Part shown: positions 8,863 through 17,129 of the stretch, piece after piece
Layout of the letters: each line of letters opens with the position of its first letter
How positions within the stretch are numbered: the stretch's first letter is position 1
From: Flavobacterium aquatile LMG 4008 = ATCC 11947
GTDB lineage: Bacteria; Bacteroidota; Bacteroidia; Flavobacteriales; Flavobacteriaceae
Direction: 5' to 3'
Length of the DNA: 64,000 nucleotides
NCBI RefSeq assembly: GCF_000757385.1
Contig: NZ_JRHH01000003.1
Coordinates: 682,001-746,000, forward strand
The notes under the pieces: model-generated
What the model was told of the DNA's origin: nothing
Seen by the model: only the letters and a program-made list of their open reading frames with translations
The model's database searches: none
Program-made: the position numbers and the translations under genes

Positions 8863-9456
8863 TTAAGGTTGTTTTTTTAGTATATAAACACCATCAGGAT
8901 AAGCCGTGTAGCCTTTTTGTTGACCAGGAAGTGTAGTTGCGCTACGGCTATTTTTGAATAGTTCTATTGCTTCTTGACCAAAGACCGTTGTGGTTTTACG
9001 AATGTCTATTGTAGATCTTACTCTTGGTGTTTCTCTCATAGATAAACGTATTCTAATTTCTCCTGGAGGAGCCACATCAAACGGTGATGGTGTTTGTGGA
9101 ATATCATTTCCATATATTCTATGCTCATATTGATTAGGATAAACAATGTTTATTTGGTCTAGACTATCATAGAGGATAAGTCCATTACTATCAATGTATT
9201 GATATTCACCAATCATTATATCTTCATAATATCCGCTGTTAAAAAACAGACTCTTTTTCACAAGTATAATTTTGAATTTAATGTTGCCATTGGTATACAC
9301 CCATGTGCCTTCAAATTGATTGAAAAGATTGCTAGTATCTTTAAGATACATTCCTGATGTTATTGTACCGTCCCATTCTTGTAGATCTATAATAGGATTT
9401 TGAGCTTTACATTGTATTGTTACAAAAGCAAGCAGTATAAATAGTATATTTTTCAT
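8863..9456 (-). CDS. Small exported protein, paralogue of the 9611-10252 product (DUF6705-like)
   Basis: The 197-aa protein has a short hydrophobic N-terminus ending in TIQCKAQ, a probable lipobox. The body shares a colinear pattern with its neighbour at 9611-10252: YLKDTSNLFNQFEGTW, then a KIILVKK-like strand, then DIMIGEYQYID. This resembles the flavobacterial family I know as DUF6705, but I cannot confirm membership. No catalytic motif is seen. The gene ends with a Lys-rich tail (GVYILKKQP), and exactly this tail recurs as an orphan fragment at 9511-9563. Cell-envelope location is inferred; function is unknown. Confidence 0.75.
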   Translation of the reverse strand: MKNILFILLAFVTIQCKAQNPIIDLQEWDGTITSGMYLKDTSNLFNQFEGTWVYTNGNIKFKIILVKKSLFFNSGYYEDIMIGEYQYIDSNGLILYDSLDQINIVYPNQYEHRIYGNDIPQTPSPFDVAPPGEIRIRLSMRETPRVRSTIDIRKTTTVFGQEAIELFKNSRSATTLPGQQKGYTAYPDGVYILKKQP

Positions 9457-9468
9457 CTAAATTTTTTA

Positions 9469-9563
9469 AAAACTCTTTTGCAATTTACAAAAGAGTTTTG
9501 TGTATTTAAGGTTGTTTTTTTAGAATATAAACACCATCAGGATAAGCCGTGTAGCCTTTTTGT
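9469..9563 (-). repeat. Orphan duplicate of a lipoprotein gene 3' end plus terminator
   Basis: These 95 bp repeat 8825-8920 almost exactly: one indel, one substitution in the coding part and a paired change in the hairpin. Read on the minus strand they encode the final codons of the 8863-9456 product (PQKGYTAYPDGVYILKKQP) with its stop and then the terminator hairpin, but no gene body is attached. The fragment sits between two paralogous genes, so it is best explained as the residue of a third copy or of recombination between paralogues. Confidence 0.85.
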
Positions 9564-9583
9564 GGCTTAGAAAAGGTAAAAAA

Positions 9584-9603
9584 AACCAGCTACTAAACTG
9601 GCT
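9584..9603 (-). terminator. Weak terminator after the 9611-10252 gene
   Basis: On the minus strand a short stem CCAG/CTGG, extended by a G-U and an A-U pair, is followed by a run of eight T. It lies 8 bp past the stop codon at 9611. Confidence 0.45.
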
Positions 9604-9610
9604 AATCACT

Positions 9611-10252
9611 TTAAATTTTATTTAATGTATATTCTATAAAACCTTCTGTTGTAAAAAAGGGAATTCTTATTTCACTTGGTTCGCCTTCTAAAGTTAGTGA
9701 ATTTCCAGCTTGAACAATTTTCGCTTTTATCTGAGTTGGGCTTATGTATCTAAAAACTATTGCCATTGGCACCATAGGTCTTTCAGGGTCTTCAAAAAAA
9801 GATTTAATTCTAAACTCAGTTACACCACACTCTGAGCATTTAGGATATTGCCCTTTATGAATAAAAACAGCGGAAGAAATATTGTGTTCTAATGGGTCAA
9901 CTGCTGAATCGGTCATATCTGGCAAGGAATTTATTATTGTTGCTCCTGTGGCATCTACATATTTATATTCACCAATTAAAATGTCTTTGAAATAAGCATC
10001 AAAATCATAATGTAGAAACTTATCAAGAATGATTGTTAACGACTCATTTCCAGATTGATACTTCCAAGTGCCAATGTATTTATTTAGTTCATTTGTAGTA
10101 TCTTTTAAATAAGCATTATCCGGTATCTCTGCCTGAGTGTTACTCATTGGTATAATTACTTCATCATTGCTATCTGGTGCAACGACCTGTGCTTTACAAG
10201 AAAAAAGGCTTATTAAAGCTAATGCTAGTAGTATTTTTTTAAAATTATTCAT
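9611..10252 (-). CDS. Small lipoprotein, paralogue of 8863-9456 (DUF6705-like)
   Basis: The 213-aa protein has a signal peptide with lipobox SLFSCKAQ. Its core reads YLKDTTNELNKYIGTWKY, then DILIGEYKYVD, aligning with the 8863-9456 product at matching positions. The C-terminal half differs and carries a CSEC pair. It follows the XRE regulator gene by only 15 bp on the same strand, so the two are probably one operon under the 21-bp repeat region. Function is unknown. Loss of the tail that the paralogue keeps suggests exchange of 3' ends within the family. Confidence 0.75.
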   Translation of the reverse strand: MNNFKKILLALALISLFSCKAQVVAPDSNDEVIIPMSNTQAEIPDNAYLKDTTNELNKYIGTWKYQSGNESLTIILDKFLHYDFDAYFKDILIGEYKYVDATGATIINSLPDMTDSAVDPLEHNISSAVFIHKGQYPKCSECGVTEFRIKSFFEDPERPMVPMAIVFRYISPTQIKAKIVQAGNSLTLEGEPSEIRIPFFTTEGFIEYTLNKI

Positions 10253-10267
10253 TGCAGTCGGTTTTAA

Positions 10268-10642
10268 TCATTTTCCTTTCATTAGCTCCTCAATTTCTTC
10301 CAGAGTTTTTCCTGCTAGCCAATCGGTTATGGAAAGTACATTTTCTTTAGAAAGCACCTTTAACGATTGTAATGCATGTTCTGTTGGCAATTGTAAATCG
10401 CGCGTTGCAAAAAGGTCGTTGGGTGTGCAGTTTAGACTTACACACAGTTTTGTGAGTTGGTCATAGTTTAGCTGCACCGATGTGCCGTTGAGCATCTTTT
10501 GAACAGAGTTGCCATTGATGCCTTGCTGTACTAAATAGGCGTAAGGTGTTTTTATGTTTCGGGCTGCTAGTATTGGCTCTAGGTTTAAAACTATACTGCA
10601 TTGTGGTACATTAATAGAACCTCGTTTTTTATTACGTAACAT
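10268..10642 (-). CDS. XRE/Cro-family transcriptional regulator
   Basis: The 124-aa protein has a helix-turn-helix near residues 25-78 (YLVQQGINGNSVQKMLNG followed by LTKLCVSLNCTPNDLF), the pattern of the Cro/C1-type HTH_26 group. The C-terminal helical part is unassigned. The start is placed at 10642, not 10657, because a -7 element (TATATTTG on the minus strand, 10655-10662) overlaps the upstream Met. The gene sits immediately beside the 21-bp GTAGTA array, whose first palindrome lies about 50 bp upstream, making autoregulation plausible. The array also faces the divergent gene at 10999. Confidence 0.8.
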   Translation of the reverse strand: MLRNKKRGSINVPQCSIVLNLEPILAARNIKTPYAYLVQQGINGNSVQKMLNGTSVQLNYDQLTKLCVSLNCTPNDLFATRDLQLPTEHALQSLKVLSKENVLSITDWLAGKTLEEIEELMKGK

Positions 10643-10654
10643 GTTTTTTTTTAT

Positions 10655-10662
10655 CAAATATA
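10655..10662 (-). promoter_or_regulatory. -7 element of the XRE regulator gene
   Basis: The minus strand reads TATATTTG, 12 bp before the ATG at 10642. It overlaps the alternative upstream start at 10657 and so excludes it. No good -33 TTG is present, which would fit a promoter that is controlled by a bound protein. Confidence 0.5.
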
Positions 10663-10690
10663 CACCTTTTTTATTAAAAACAGTATTCTA

Positions 10691-10859
10691 TACTACAAAA
10701 GTAGTAAGATATAAGGTTTTAGTAGTATTATATAAGGTTATAGTAGTACTATATAATGCTATAGTAGTAATAAAAGTGAGTAGAGTAGTAATTGAAGTGG
10801 GTAAAGTAGTAATCGCAGTGAGTAAAGTAGTAATCACCGTGAGTAAAGTAGTAATAGAT
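10691..10859 (+). repeat. 21-bp tandem repeat array with GTAGTA core (8 units)
   Basis: GTAGTA begins at 10701, 10722, 10743, 10764, 10785, 10806, 10827 and 10848, exactly 21 bp apart each time. Another occurs at 10974, six periods further on. The last four units share about 17 of 21 bases (GTGAGTAAAGTAGTAAT type). The first unit forms a palindrome, TACTACAAAAGTAGTA (10691-10706). A period of 21 bp puts every core on the same DNA face. The array fills the divergent intergenic region between the XRE regulator and the gene at 10999; operator iterons are the likeliest role, but this is inference. Confidence 0.8.
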
Positions 10860-10890
10860 AAGGTTTCTAAATACTAATTTTGGTTTTTTT

Positions 10891-10906
10891 GTAGAATGAG
10901 TTCTAC
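10891..10906 (+). promoter_or_regulatory. Palindrome GTAGAA-N4-TTCTAC in the intergenic region
   Basis: A perfect 6-bp inverted repeat with a TGAG centre is followed by a longer inverted pair, GGTTACTATTTT (10920-10931) and AAAGTAGTAACC (10971-10982, one mismatch). Together with the array, these fill the 340 bp between the XRE gene and 10999. They may be operator elements or RNA hairpins in the leader of the downstream gene. Confidence 0.35.
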
Positions 10907-10998
10907 GAACTGACAATGCGGTTACTATTTTTTTTAATATTGTTTAACTACAGTCTGTTTATAGAGCTGTAAAGTAGTAACCTTAAACCATTTTTGAT

Positions 10999-11934
10999 AT
11001 GAACACAAATCAAGAAGTATTTTTTAGTATGACGCTCAAAGTAAAAAACTTTGCTGCCAAAAACCCAACTGTAATAACGCCAATACCAGGTGTAACGGCT
11101 CAAATTACACAATTAAACACGCTTATTAATAACTTGATTGCTGCCGACACCTCTAGCCGAAGCGACTTAACAGGTTATACTATTACCAAAGCCAATAGGA
11201 GAGCTGCCCTAGAACAATTGTGTTTAAAATTTAGTAATGCTATTGCCGCTTATGCTGCGAATACTGGCGACCTTGTGTTGCAAAAAAGAGCCGATTTTGC
11301 CACAAGTTTTTGGATAAGAGCAACCGATGATGAGTTGATCACCAACGCCAATATTCTTAAAAATTTGGCAACTCCTATAACGGCTGCTTTAGCAACTTAT
11401 TTAGTTACTGCTGCCGATGTAACTGCTTTTGGAGTAGCAATAACTGCTTATACCGATGGTGTGTCTGACCCAACACTTGCTATAGACCAGCGTAAGGTTG
11501 ATAACGAACGAATTCCGCAAATTATAGATCAAATAAGAACGTTGTTCGACACGAAGCTGGATGTATTTATGAGAATTTTAGAGTTTTCTAATCCTTCTAT
11601 GTATCAACTTTATATGCTTGCTCGCGCTCTAGATGTTCGTGGTGTAGTTGTGGCGCCAACTGCAGAGGTTGATGTAGCAGCTGGTGTAACAACAACGGTT
11701 CACACTGCCGATTATTATGTAGCAAATACACTATATAGTATTCAAAATCTAGGTGATGAAGATGTGTTTTTCTCGCTGTCGTCTGAAACAAATGTAGAAG
11801 GTACAGCACCTGTTTTATTAAGTAATGGCGAAACTCGTGTACGTCTTGCCGAAAATTTAGCTAATGCTGGTACGTTTTTAGTGGTAAACAACCCAAGTAT
11901 GGCGACGGTAAAAGTGAAAGTTTGGGTAGAATAA
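10999..11934 (+). CDS. Hypothetical protein, helical domain plus beta C-terminus
   Basis: The 311-aa protein has no signal peptide and no membrane segment. Residues 1-215 look largely alpha-helical and are Ala/Thr/Leu-rich. Residues 220-311 look like a beta sandwich (repeated short hydrophobic strands ending VKVKVWVE). I recall similar Ala-rich helical proteins of unknown role in Bacteroidota but cannot name a family. Two 60-bp samples gave about 40-42 percent GC against 35 percent in a sample of typA, which suggests different ancestry. It lies downstream of the 21-bp array and is ended by the hairpin at 11951. No function is proposed. Confidence 0.8.
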   Translation: MNTNQEVFFSMTLKVKNFAAKNPTVITPIPGVTAQITQLNTLINNLIAADTSSRSDLTGYTITKANRRAALEQLCLKFSNAIAAYAANTGDLVLQKRADFATSFWIRATDDELITNANILKNLATPITAALATYLVTAADVTAFGVAITAYTDGVSDPTLAIDQRKVDNERIPQIIDQIRTLFDTKLDVFMRILEFSNPSMYQLYMLARALDVRGVVVAPTAEVDVAAGVTTTVHTADYYVANTLYSIQNLGDEDVFFSLSSETNVEGTAPVLLSNGETRVRLAENLANAGTFLVVNNPSMATVKVKVWVE

Positions 11935-11950
11935 TAGTGTTTTCTTTAAC

Positions 11951-11984
11951 AAAAAAACCATCTGTTTTCGCAGATGGTTTTTTG
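11951..11984. terminator. Bidirectional terminator between 10999-11934 and the convergent T9SS gene
   Basis: The stem AAAAAACCATCTG/CAGATGGTTTTTT has loop TTTTCG and tail GTTT. It matches the typA terminator at 8761 in the whole stem and tail. Confidence 0.9.
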
Positions 11985-12003
11985 TTTAATTGTAGTTTAA
12001 TAA

Positions 12004-15000
12004 TTATCGCTTTAAAGAAAAATGTCCTTTGGCACTTCGACCGTCGTCAAATTTTATATCAAACCAATAATCATCTGATGGTGCTAGATTTCCATTGTAC
12101 ATTCCGTCCCAACCTGGTCCAAAAGGTTTTATTTGCTTGATTAATTTTCCGTATCTATCAAATATGTAAATGATAGAATTAGGGTAAAATTGTGAGTTAG
12201 CACCTTTTACATTCCAAGTATCGTGAATTCCGTCTCCGTTTGGAGTAAAATATTTTGGAATTCCAAGAACAGATACCAATTTTTGAACTACACCACATCC
12301 GTTGACGTCTTTAATGAAAACAATGTGTAATCCCATTGGAACATTACTAAAGAAATTAGATTCTTGATAACTGTATTCGTCGTCCAAACTGTAAACATAA
12401 TCGCCCGATCCAGTAACAATAACTTCAATTGTATTGCTATCTACTAAATCAACAATTTCAATGTTTTGTATCGATGCTATATCGGATGCAACTACTTCAA
12501 TGACCTTGGTTCTTGAACAACCATTAGAATTGGTTACTTCAACACTATAAAATCCTGCTGTATTTACTGTAATAGAATAATTGGTTTGATTAAGTAATGG
12601 AGTACCGTTTAAATACCATTGAAAATCGTAATCACTTGGTGGTGTTCCGTCTAAAATACCTGCATTAAAAGTAACTGTAAATGCTGGTAAATTGGTGCAT
12701 ACAAGTTCACGGCCTATTAATTCGATATTTGGAACCGGATTAACAACAAACGGAATTACAGTACTTGCAGAACAAGTTGTATTTATAGTATTTTCAATTA
12801 CTACGGTCACATTTTGTGTTGCAGTTACAAACGGATTTGGTAACGGACTTGGTAATGGATTTCCAGCTTCGTCAAAATACTTCACAATCATTCCAGTTTG
12901 ACCATTTAAAAGTAATGATTCAAATGATGAAGTGTCAAAGGCATACATCCCATCTTGATTGATTGGGTTAGGTTCATCATCACAAGTAGTTGTTAAACTA
13001 GCGTCAACTGGAAAAACTTGAGGTAAATCGTCAACAATAAATTGAATTGTTTCTTCATCAAAACAAGGTCCAGTTGTAACTGATGTAGTATTGTTGATAA
13101 CTCTAACTGTAATTGTAGTTGAAGAAGTTACTATAAACGGATTTGGTAATGGATTTAATGGATTTCCTGAAGCATCAAAATACCTCACATTGGCATTAGT
13201 TTGACCATTTAAAATAGTGGCATCCAACGTTGATGTATCAAATCCGAAAACTCCGTCGTTGTCATCATCACAAGCTCTTATTGTATTTGTAGCATTTACA
13301 GGAAAAGCCGTCGGTAAAGCTTCTACGGTTAATGTTAAATAAGGTCCAAGTCCGTAACAAGCATTGTCCAAATTACTATCTACACGAACCCAAATTTGTT
13401 GTGTATTTGGATATCCAATATTTCTATAATTTGTACTATCTGTAATAGCTAATGAAGTTCCGCTGGTATCAAATTCTGCTAAAGCATCGGCTTCATTTCT
13501 GTAATATTTTATAGTATAAGCTGTAGATGCTGGTAATTCTGCTTGAATAGCTGTGGTTACGCTACTAAAATTAAAAGAAGCTATTCCGTCGCGATCGTCA
13601 TTTACAGCATCGATATAATCATCACAAACAAATAAACTTCTTGAAAAAGTAGGAGGCAATTGTGTTATTGAAACTACTAAATCCAACTGAACTACGCTAA
13701 AACATCCGTTACCATTTTGAACTCGTACCCAAACAGTAGCGTTTGAAGATGTATAAGCCAATGGATCGGCAATTAAAAGAGTGGTATCATTTGTATTTGC
13801 CCCAGCAGATGTAGTAAAATAGGTGAATGTTTCAGTAAGATAATTAGCAGAAATGAAAGTATTTTTTTCGGTTAAATTAAATGTAGAAATGCCATCGGTA
13901 TCATCATCGCATTGCACCAAAGTTACTGGTGTTGTTACAACCGGAATTGCATTTGTAGTAAGTGTTCCAGAGGTAGAAGTTAGTCCGCAAGAATTTCCAT
14001 TTTTGTTTAAAATTACACGGTATTCATAATTATTCATTGATGGTGTAACTCCAGTAATTAATAAAGTTACAGTGTTAACTCCAGAATAGGTAGCATCGTT
14101 TACTAAATCAGTAAAAGTTGTTCCGCCATCAGTAGATAGTTGCCATTGATAGGCATCTATTGGGTTGGTATCAATAGTAAAAGTTGCATTTTGAAGTTCA
14201 CAAACCGTACTATCTTGAGGTTGTGTGTTTATGGTTATTGGAGCTGCAATGGTATAATTTCCGTTTGGAACTCCATATCCACTTGCATTTACTACAGTTC
14301 CGATACTTACTCCGGTTGTATTTACATTTGTAGGCACATCGTCACCAACAATTCCATCATTGTTGACATCTGTGAAACCGGCTTCCGTAACATCATTACA
14401 TCCATCATTATCGCTATCTAATTCTAGGTAATTAAAAATTCCATCATTATCTGTATCGGCAACAGTATAATTTATTATTCCGCTATCAATTGCTGTTTCT
14501 AATGCGTTGTCTAAACCATTTAGACCGAAATTTGGTCCAACAGTTATACCATTAGTGTTTGTACTATTTCCTGGACTTCCAGATTCTATTATGTCAAATA
14601 TACCATCGTTATCACTATCTAAATCTAGATAATCTGGAACTCCATCACCGTCTGTATCAGCTGGAGAAATTCCATTTACGAAAATATTATCTATACCATC
14701 ATTATTAAAATCGCCATTGCTTAATGCTGTAAAATTAGCACCTTGACTTTCATAAAAATCCAAGATACTATCGTTATCACTATCCAAATCCATTTGATCT
14801 GGAATGCCATCATTATCGCTGTCTTTAGCAACACAAACGGCATATAATTTCATACTAACTTTATTGCTAGCAGAATCTAATAAATTTTTATGGGTGAAAC
14901 TTATTGAAGTTGATTGATTAGTTAGAAATTTAAAAGTTCCCGATCCAGCTGCAAGTGGGAATATGCTATTAGAAATAAAACGAATTTCGAAAGATGAAAA

Positions 15001-17100
15001 TTCGGTTACACCACTTTCATAAATACCATCATAATTGGTATCAATTAAAAGCTGATTTGAAGGGTTTAAAACGGTAACTGTTTTGTTAGATGGTGAATTT
15101 ACAACGTATTGGGCATTAGTATTCAATAAATCAGAGGCAGCGGCAGTTGTTATATATTCTAAACCAATACTCATAGGTTGCGCAAATGTCATTGTATATT
15201 TCACAAAATTTCCTTTTCCAGCAGGAACTTCAGAAATAAAACTTCCGTCTGCGGCACCAATAAAAGGTGTTGCACTTGCGGTTGTTGACGTTGTAGTTGT
15301 TCCAATGAATGAATTGGTGTAAGTTGACACGTTAATGGTACCCGAACTACTATTGGATAAGTTAATGATTTGATTTCCTAACGATTCGTTGCAATTTGTG
15401 ATGCCATCGTTATCATTATCTAAATCGACATTGTCGTTAACAGAATCATTATCTAAATCAGTAGGACAAGTACTTACAGGAATATCATCTGAAAAAAGAT
15501 TAATACCACAAGCAGTTAATGTTGCTTTTACTTTATAATTTCCTGGTTGAGTAGGCGAGTAGGTTGATAAGGTTGCTCCAGTAATTTCGGCATCATTAAA
15601 AAACCATTGAAAAGTGTCAAATCCGCTAAGCGAATTAACTTGTAATTGAACATTAGGAATACAATTGGATTGCGTAATATCTACTGGTTGAAACGTAACT
15701 TCGGGTTTAAAAGTAAAACCAGAATAATAGCCACCAAAAGTTGCTGCACCATCACTTCCATAAGCAGTTAAGTACAATTGTCCAGTAGAAAAAACCGAAA
15801 CATTTCCTGTTAAACCAGCTATTGTATAACACTGATAGTTGGTGTTTCCAACTACATTAGTTGGTCCAATTGTTGTAATTCCTGCTGGTAGACCTGCTAA
15901 TGTGTAATTAATTCCGTCAATAATAAAATTTAAAGTTGCACCAATTTCTGTAGTGATTGTTACTCTACCCGTAAAATTTCTTGTGCCAATTTTTTCAATA
16001 AAAGGAATGTTATCAATTACTTTTGGAGTTTGACAACTTAATGGTGGTACAAAGAACATTACTTGATTGGCTTGATCTTCTCTAATATCATCACCAACAC
16101 TTTGATAGGCAAAAATGTTTTTAGAAGAAGTTACATATAAGTTACCATTTGCATTGTAGTCAGCTCCGTTTAAACCAATATATTCTCCTGCATTAAGATT
16201 GTAACTAGCAAATGTACCGCCATTTAAAAAGATCTCTGTATTATCTTCGTCTGCAATTAAAAGTACTCTCTCAACATTATTTAGTCCTGTACTTTTAATA
16301 AAAATATATTCAGAACCAGTTCGTTCTGCAGAGACAATTTGATCAAAACCAGCATCTTGGTTAGCCATTTCTCCATTTGTTCCTCCAAATGAGCCACAAT
16401 TTACCGCAATTGGTTTATCAGAAGTTACTAGAGCTCCAATTAATGCATCTCTATTAGCTGCGGTTGGTCCTTTTACTGCCACAACATAACTTTCACCAGC
16501 GTTTAAGACTATACTTGGTGGAGGCATTGTACCTGAAAAATTATTTATCAAAATTGCGTTAGCAGGTATATCGCTAAAATTTACTGTTGTATTATTCTCA
16601 GTAGCAAGTACAGAAATAAAGGTTAAATTATTTCCACTATATCCGGGTATAAGCATGTTTAAAAATCCGCCAGCTCTAAATCTTGTTCCTAAGGCAGCAA
16701 GACCTTTAGATGTTATTTGTCCGGCATGATTTCCGTTTCCGCATATTATTCTTGCTGTTACATATACCAAATCTTCAGCTTCTACAATAAAACCTTTATT
16801 GTTTAAAACACTGTTTATTAGTGATTCGTTTACATGCATTTGGGTAAAAGTTCCAAAACCAATATTGTAAACGTATGGGATATCTCTTGAAACTACACCA
16901 CTTATTGTTGATCCACCTATTTGTTTAATGGTGAAGTCAACTGGTGTAATGCTTGGTGTAGAAATGTATAGGTATTGTTCTTCAGCGGGCACATTTTCTG
17001 AACCACTTACTGGCGGAATGTAATGTGTTTTACTAAATTGACTGTAGCAATTAACTGATAGTAAGGTGATTAATGCTATAAATAGAATATTCTTTTTCAT
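12004..17100 (-). CDS. Giant T9SS-secreted surface protein, IgGFc-like plus Asp-rich repeats, type B sorting domain
   Basis: This is a 1698-aa protein from the ATG at 17100, where a standard signal peptide begins (MKKNILFIALITLLSVNCYS). An N-terminal region (about 30-450) resembles the IgGFc-binding-like domain of Bacteroidota adhesins, and an Ig/PKD-like stretch follows. Calcium-binding type 3 thrombospondin-like segments of the DSDNDGIPD type lie near 543-570, 757-780, 812-837 and 880-902. About four repeats containing CDDD-type motifs span about 1060-1400. The last 90 residues (FTPNGDGIHDTW, then FDRYGKLI, ending FSLKR) are the gliding-motility C-terminal/T9SS type B sorting domain. It should be exported by the Sec and type IX systems and displayed or released. 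It lies 29 bp downstream of a second type B protein. An adhesin role is inferred. Confidence 0.92.
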   Translation of the reverse strand: MKKNILFIALITLLSVNCYSQFSKTHYIPPVSGSENVPAEEQYLYISTPSITPVDFTIKQIGGSTISGVVSRDIPYVYNIGFGTFTQMHVNESLINSVLNNKGFIVEAEDLVYVTARIICGNGNHAGQITSKGLAALGTRFRAGGFLNMLIPGYSGNNLTFISVLATENNTTVNFSDIPANAILINNFSGTMPPPSIVLNAGESYVVAVKGPTAANRDALIGALVTSDKPIAVNCGSFGGTNGEMANQDAGFDQIVSAERTGSEYIFIKSTGLNNVERVLLIADEDNTEIFLNGGTFASYNLNAGEYIGLNGADYNANGNLYVTSSKNIFAYQSVGDDIREDQANQVMFFVPPLSCQTPKVIDNIPFIEKIGTRNFTGRVTITTEIGATLNFIIDGINYTLAGLPAGITTIGPTNVVGNTNYQCYTIAGLTGNVSVFSTGQLYLTAYGSDGAATFGGYYSGFTFKPEVTFQPVDITQSNCIPNVQLQVNSLSGFDTFQWFFNDAEITGATLSTYSPTQPGNYKVKATLTACGINLFSDDIPVSTCPTDLDNDSVNDNVDLDNDNDGITNCNESLGNQIINLSNSSSGTINVSTYTNSFIGTTTTSTTASATPFIGAADGSFISEVPAGKGNFVKYTMTFAQPMSIGLEYITTAAASDLLNTNAQYVVNSPSNKTVTVLNPSNQLLIDTNYDGIYESGVTEFSSFEIRFISNSIFPLAAGSGTFKFLTNQSTSISFTHKNLLDSASNKVSMKLYAVCVAKDSDNDGIPDQMDLDSDNDSILDFYESQGANFTALSNGDFNNDGIDNIFVNGISPADTDGDGVPDYLDLDSDNDGIFDIIESGSPGNSTNTNGITVGPNFGLNGLDNALETAIDSGIINYTVADTDNDGIFNYLELDSDNDGCNDVTEAGFTDVNNDGIVGDDVPTNVNTTGVSIGTVVNASGYGVPNGNYTIAAPITINTQPQDSTVCELQNATFTIDTNPIDAYQWQLSTDGGTTFTDLVNDATYSGVNTVTLLITGVTPSMNNYEYRVILNKNGNSCGLTSTSGTLTTNAIPVVTTPVTLVQCDDDTDGISTFNLTEKNTFISANYLTETFTYFTTSAGANTNDTTLLIADPLAYTSSNATVWVRVQNGNGCFSVVQLDLVVSITQLPPTFSRSLFVCDDYIDAVNDDRDGIASFNFSSVTTAIQAELPASTAYTIKYYRNEADALAEFDTSGTSLAITDSTNYRNIGYPNTQQIWVRVDSNLDNACYGLGPYLTLTVEALPTAFPVNATNTIRACDDDNDGVFGFDTSTLDATILNGQTNANVRYFDASGNPLNPLPNPFIVTSSTTITVRVINNTTSVTTGPCFDEETIQFIVDDLPQVFPVDASLTTTCDDEPNPINQDGMYAFDTSSFESLLLNGQTGMIVKYFDEAGNPLPSPLPNPFVTATQNVTVVIENTINTTCSASTVIPFVVNPVPNIELIGRELVCTNLPAFTVTFNAGILDGTPPSDYDFQWYLNGTPLLNQTNYSITVNTAGFYSVEVTNSNGCSRTKVIEVVASDIASIQNIEIVDLVDSNTIEVIVTGSGDYVYSLDDEYSYQESNFFSNVPMGLHIVFIKDVNGCGVVQKLVSVLGIPKYFTPNGDGIHDTWNVKGANSQFYPNSIIYIFDRYGKLIKQIKPFGPGWDGMYNGNLAPSDDYWFDIKFDDGRSAKGHFSLKR

Positions 17101-17129
17101 TTTATAAAAATAGTAAAAAAAATACAATT

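Noticed and set aside
10691..10859. CRISPR array
   Set aside because: Units follow each other directly with no unique spacers and a period of only 21 bp; no cas genes are near.
10554..10877. Plus-strand frame with VSKVVI-type heptads through the 21-bp array
   Set aside because: The heptad pattern is a by-product of a 21-bp period; the frame overlaps the XRE gene on the other strand and has no start signals.
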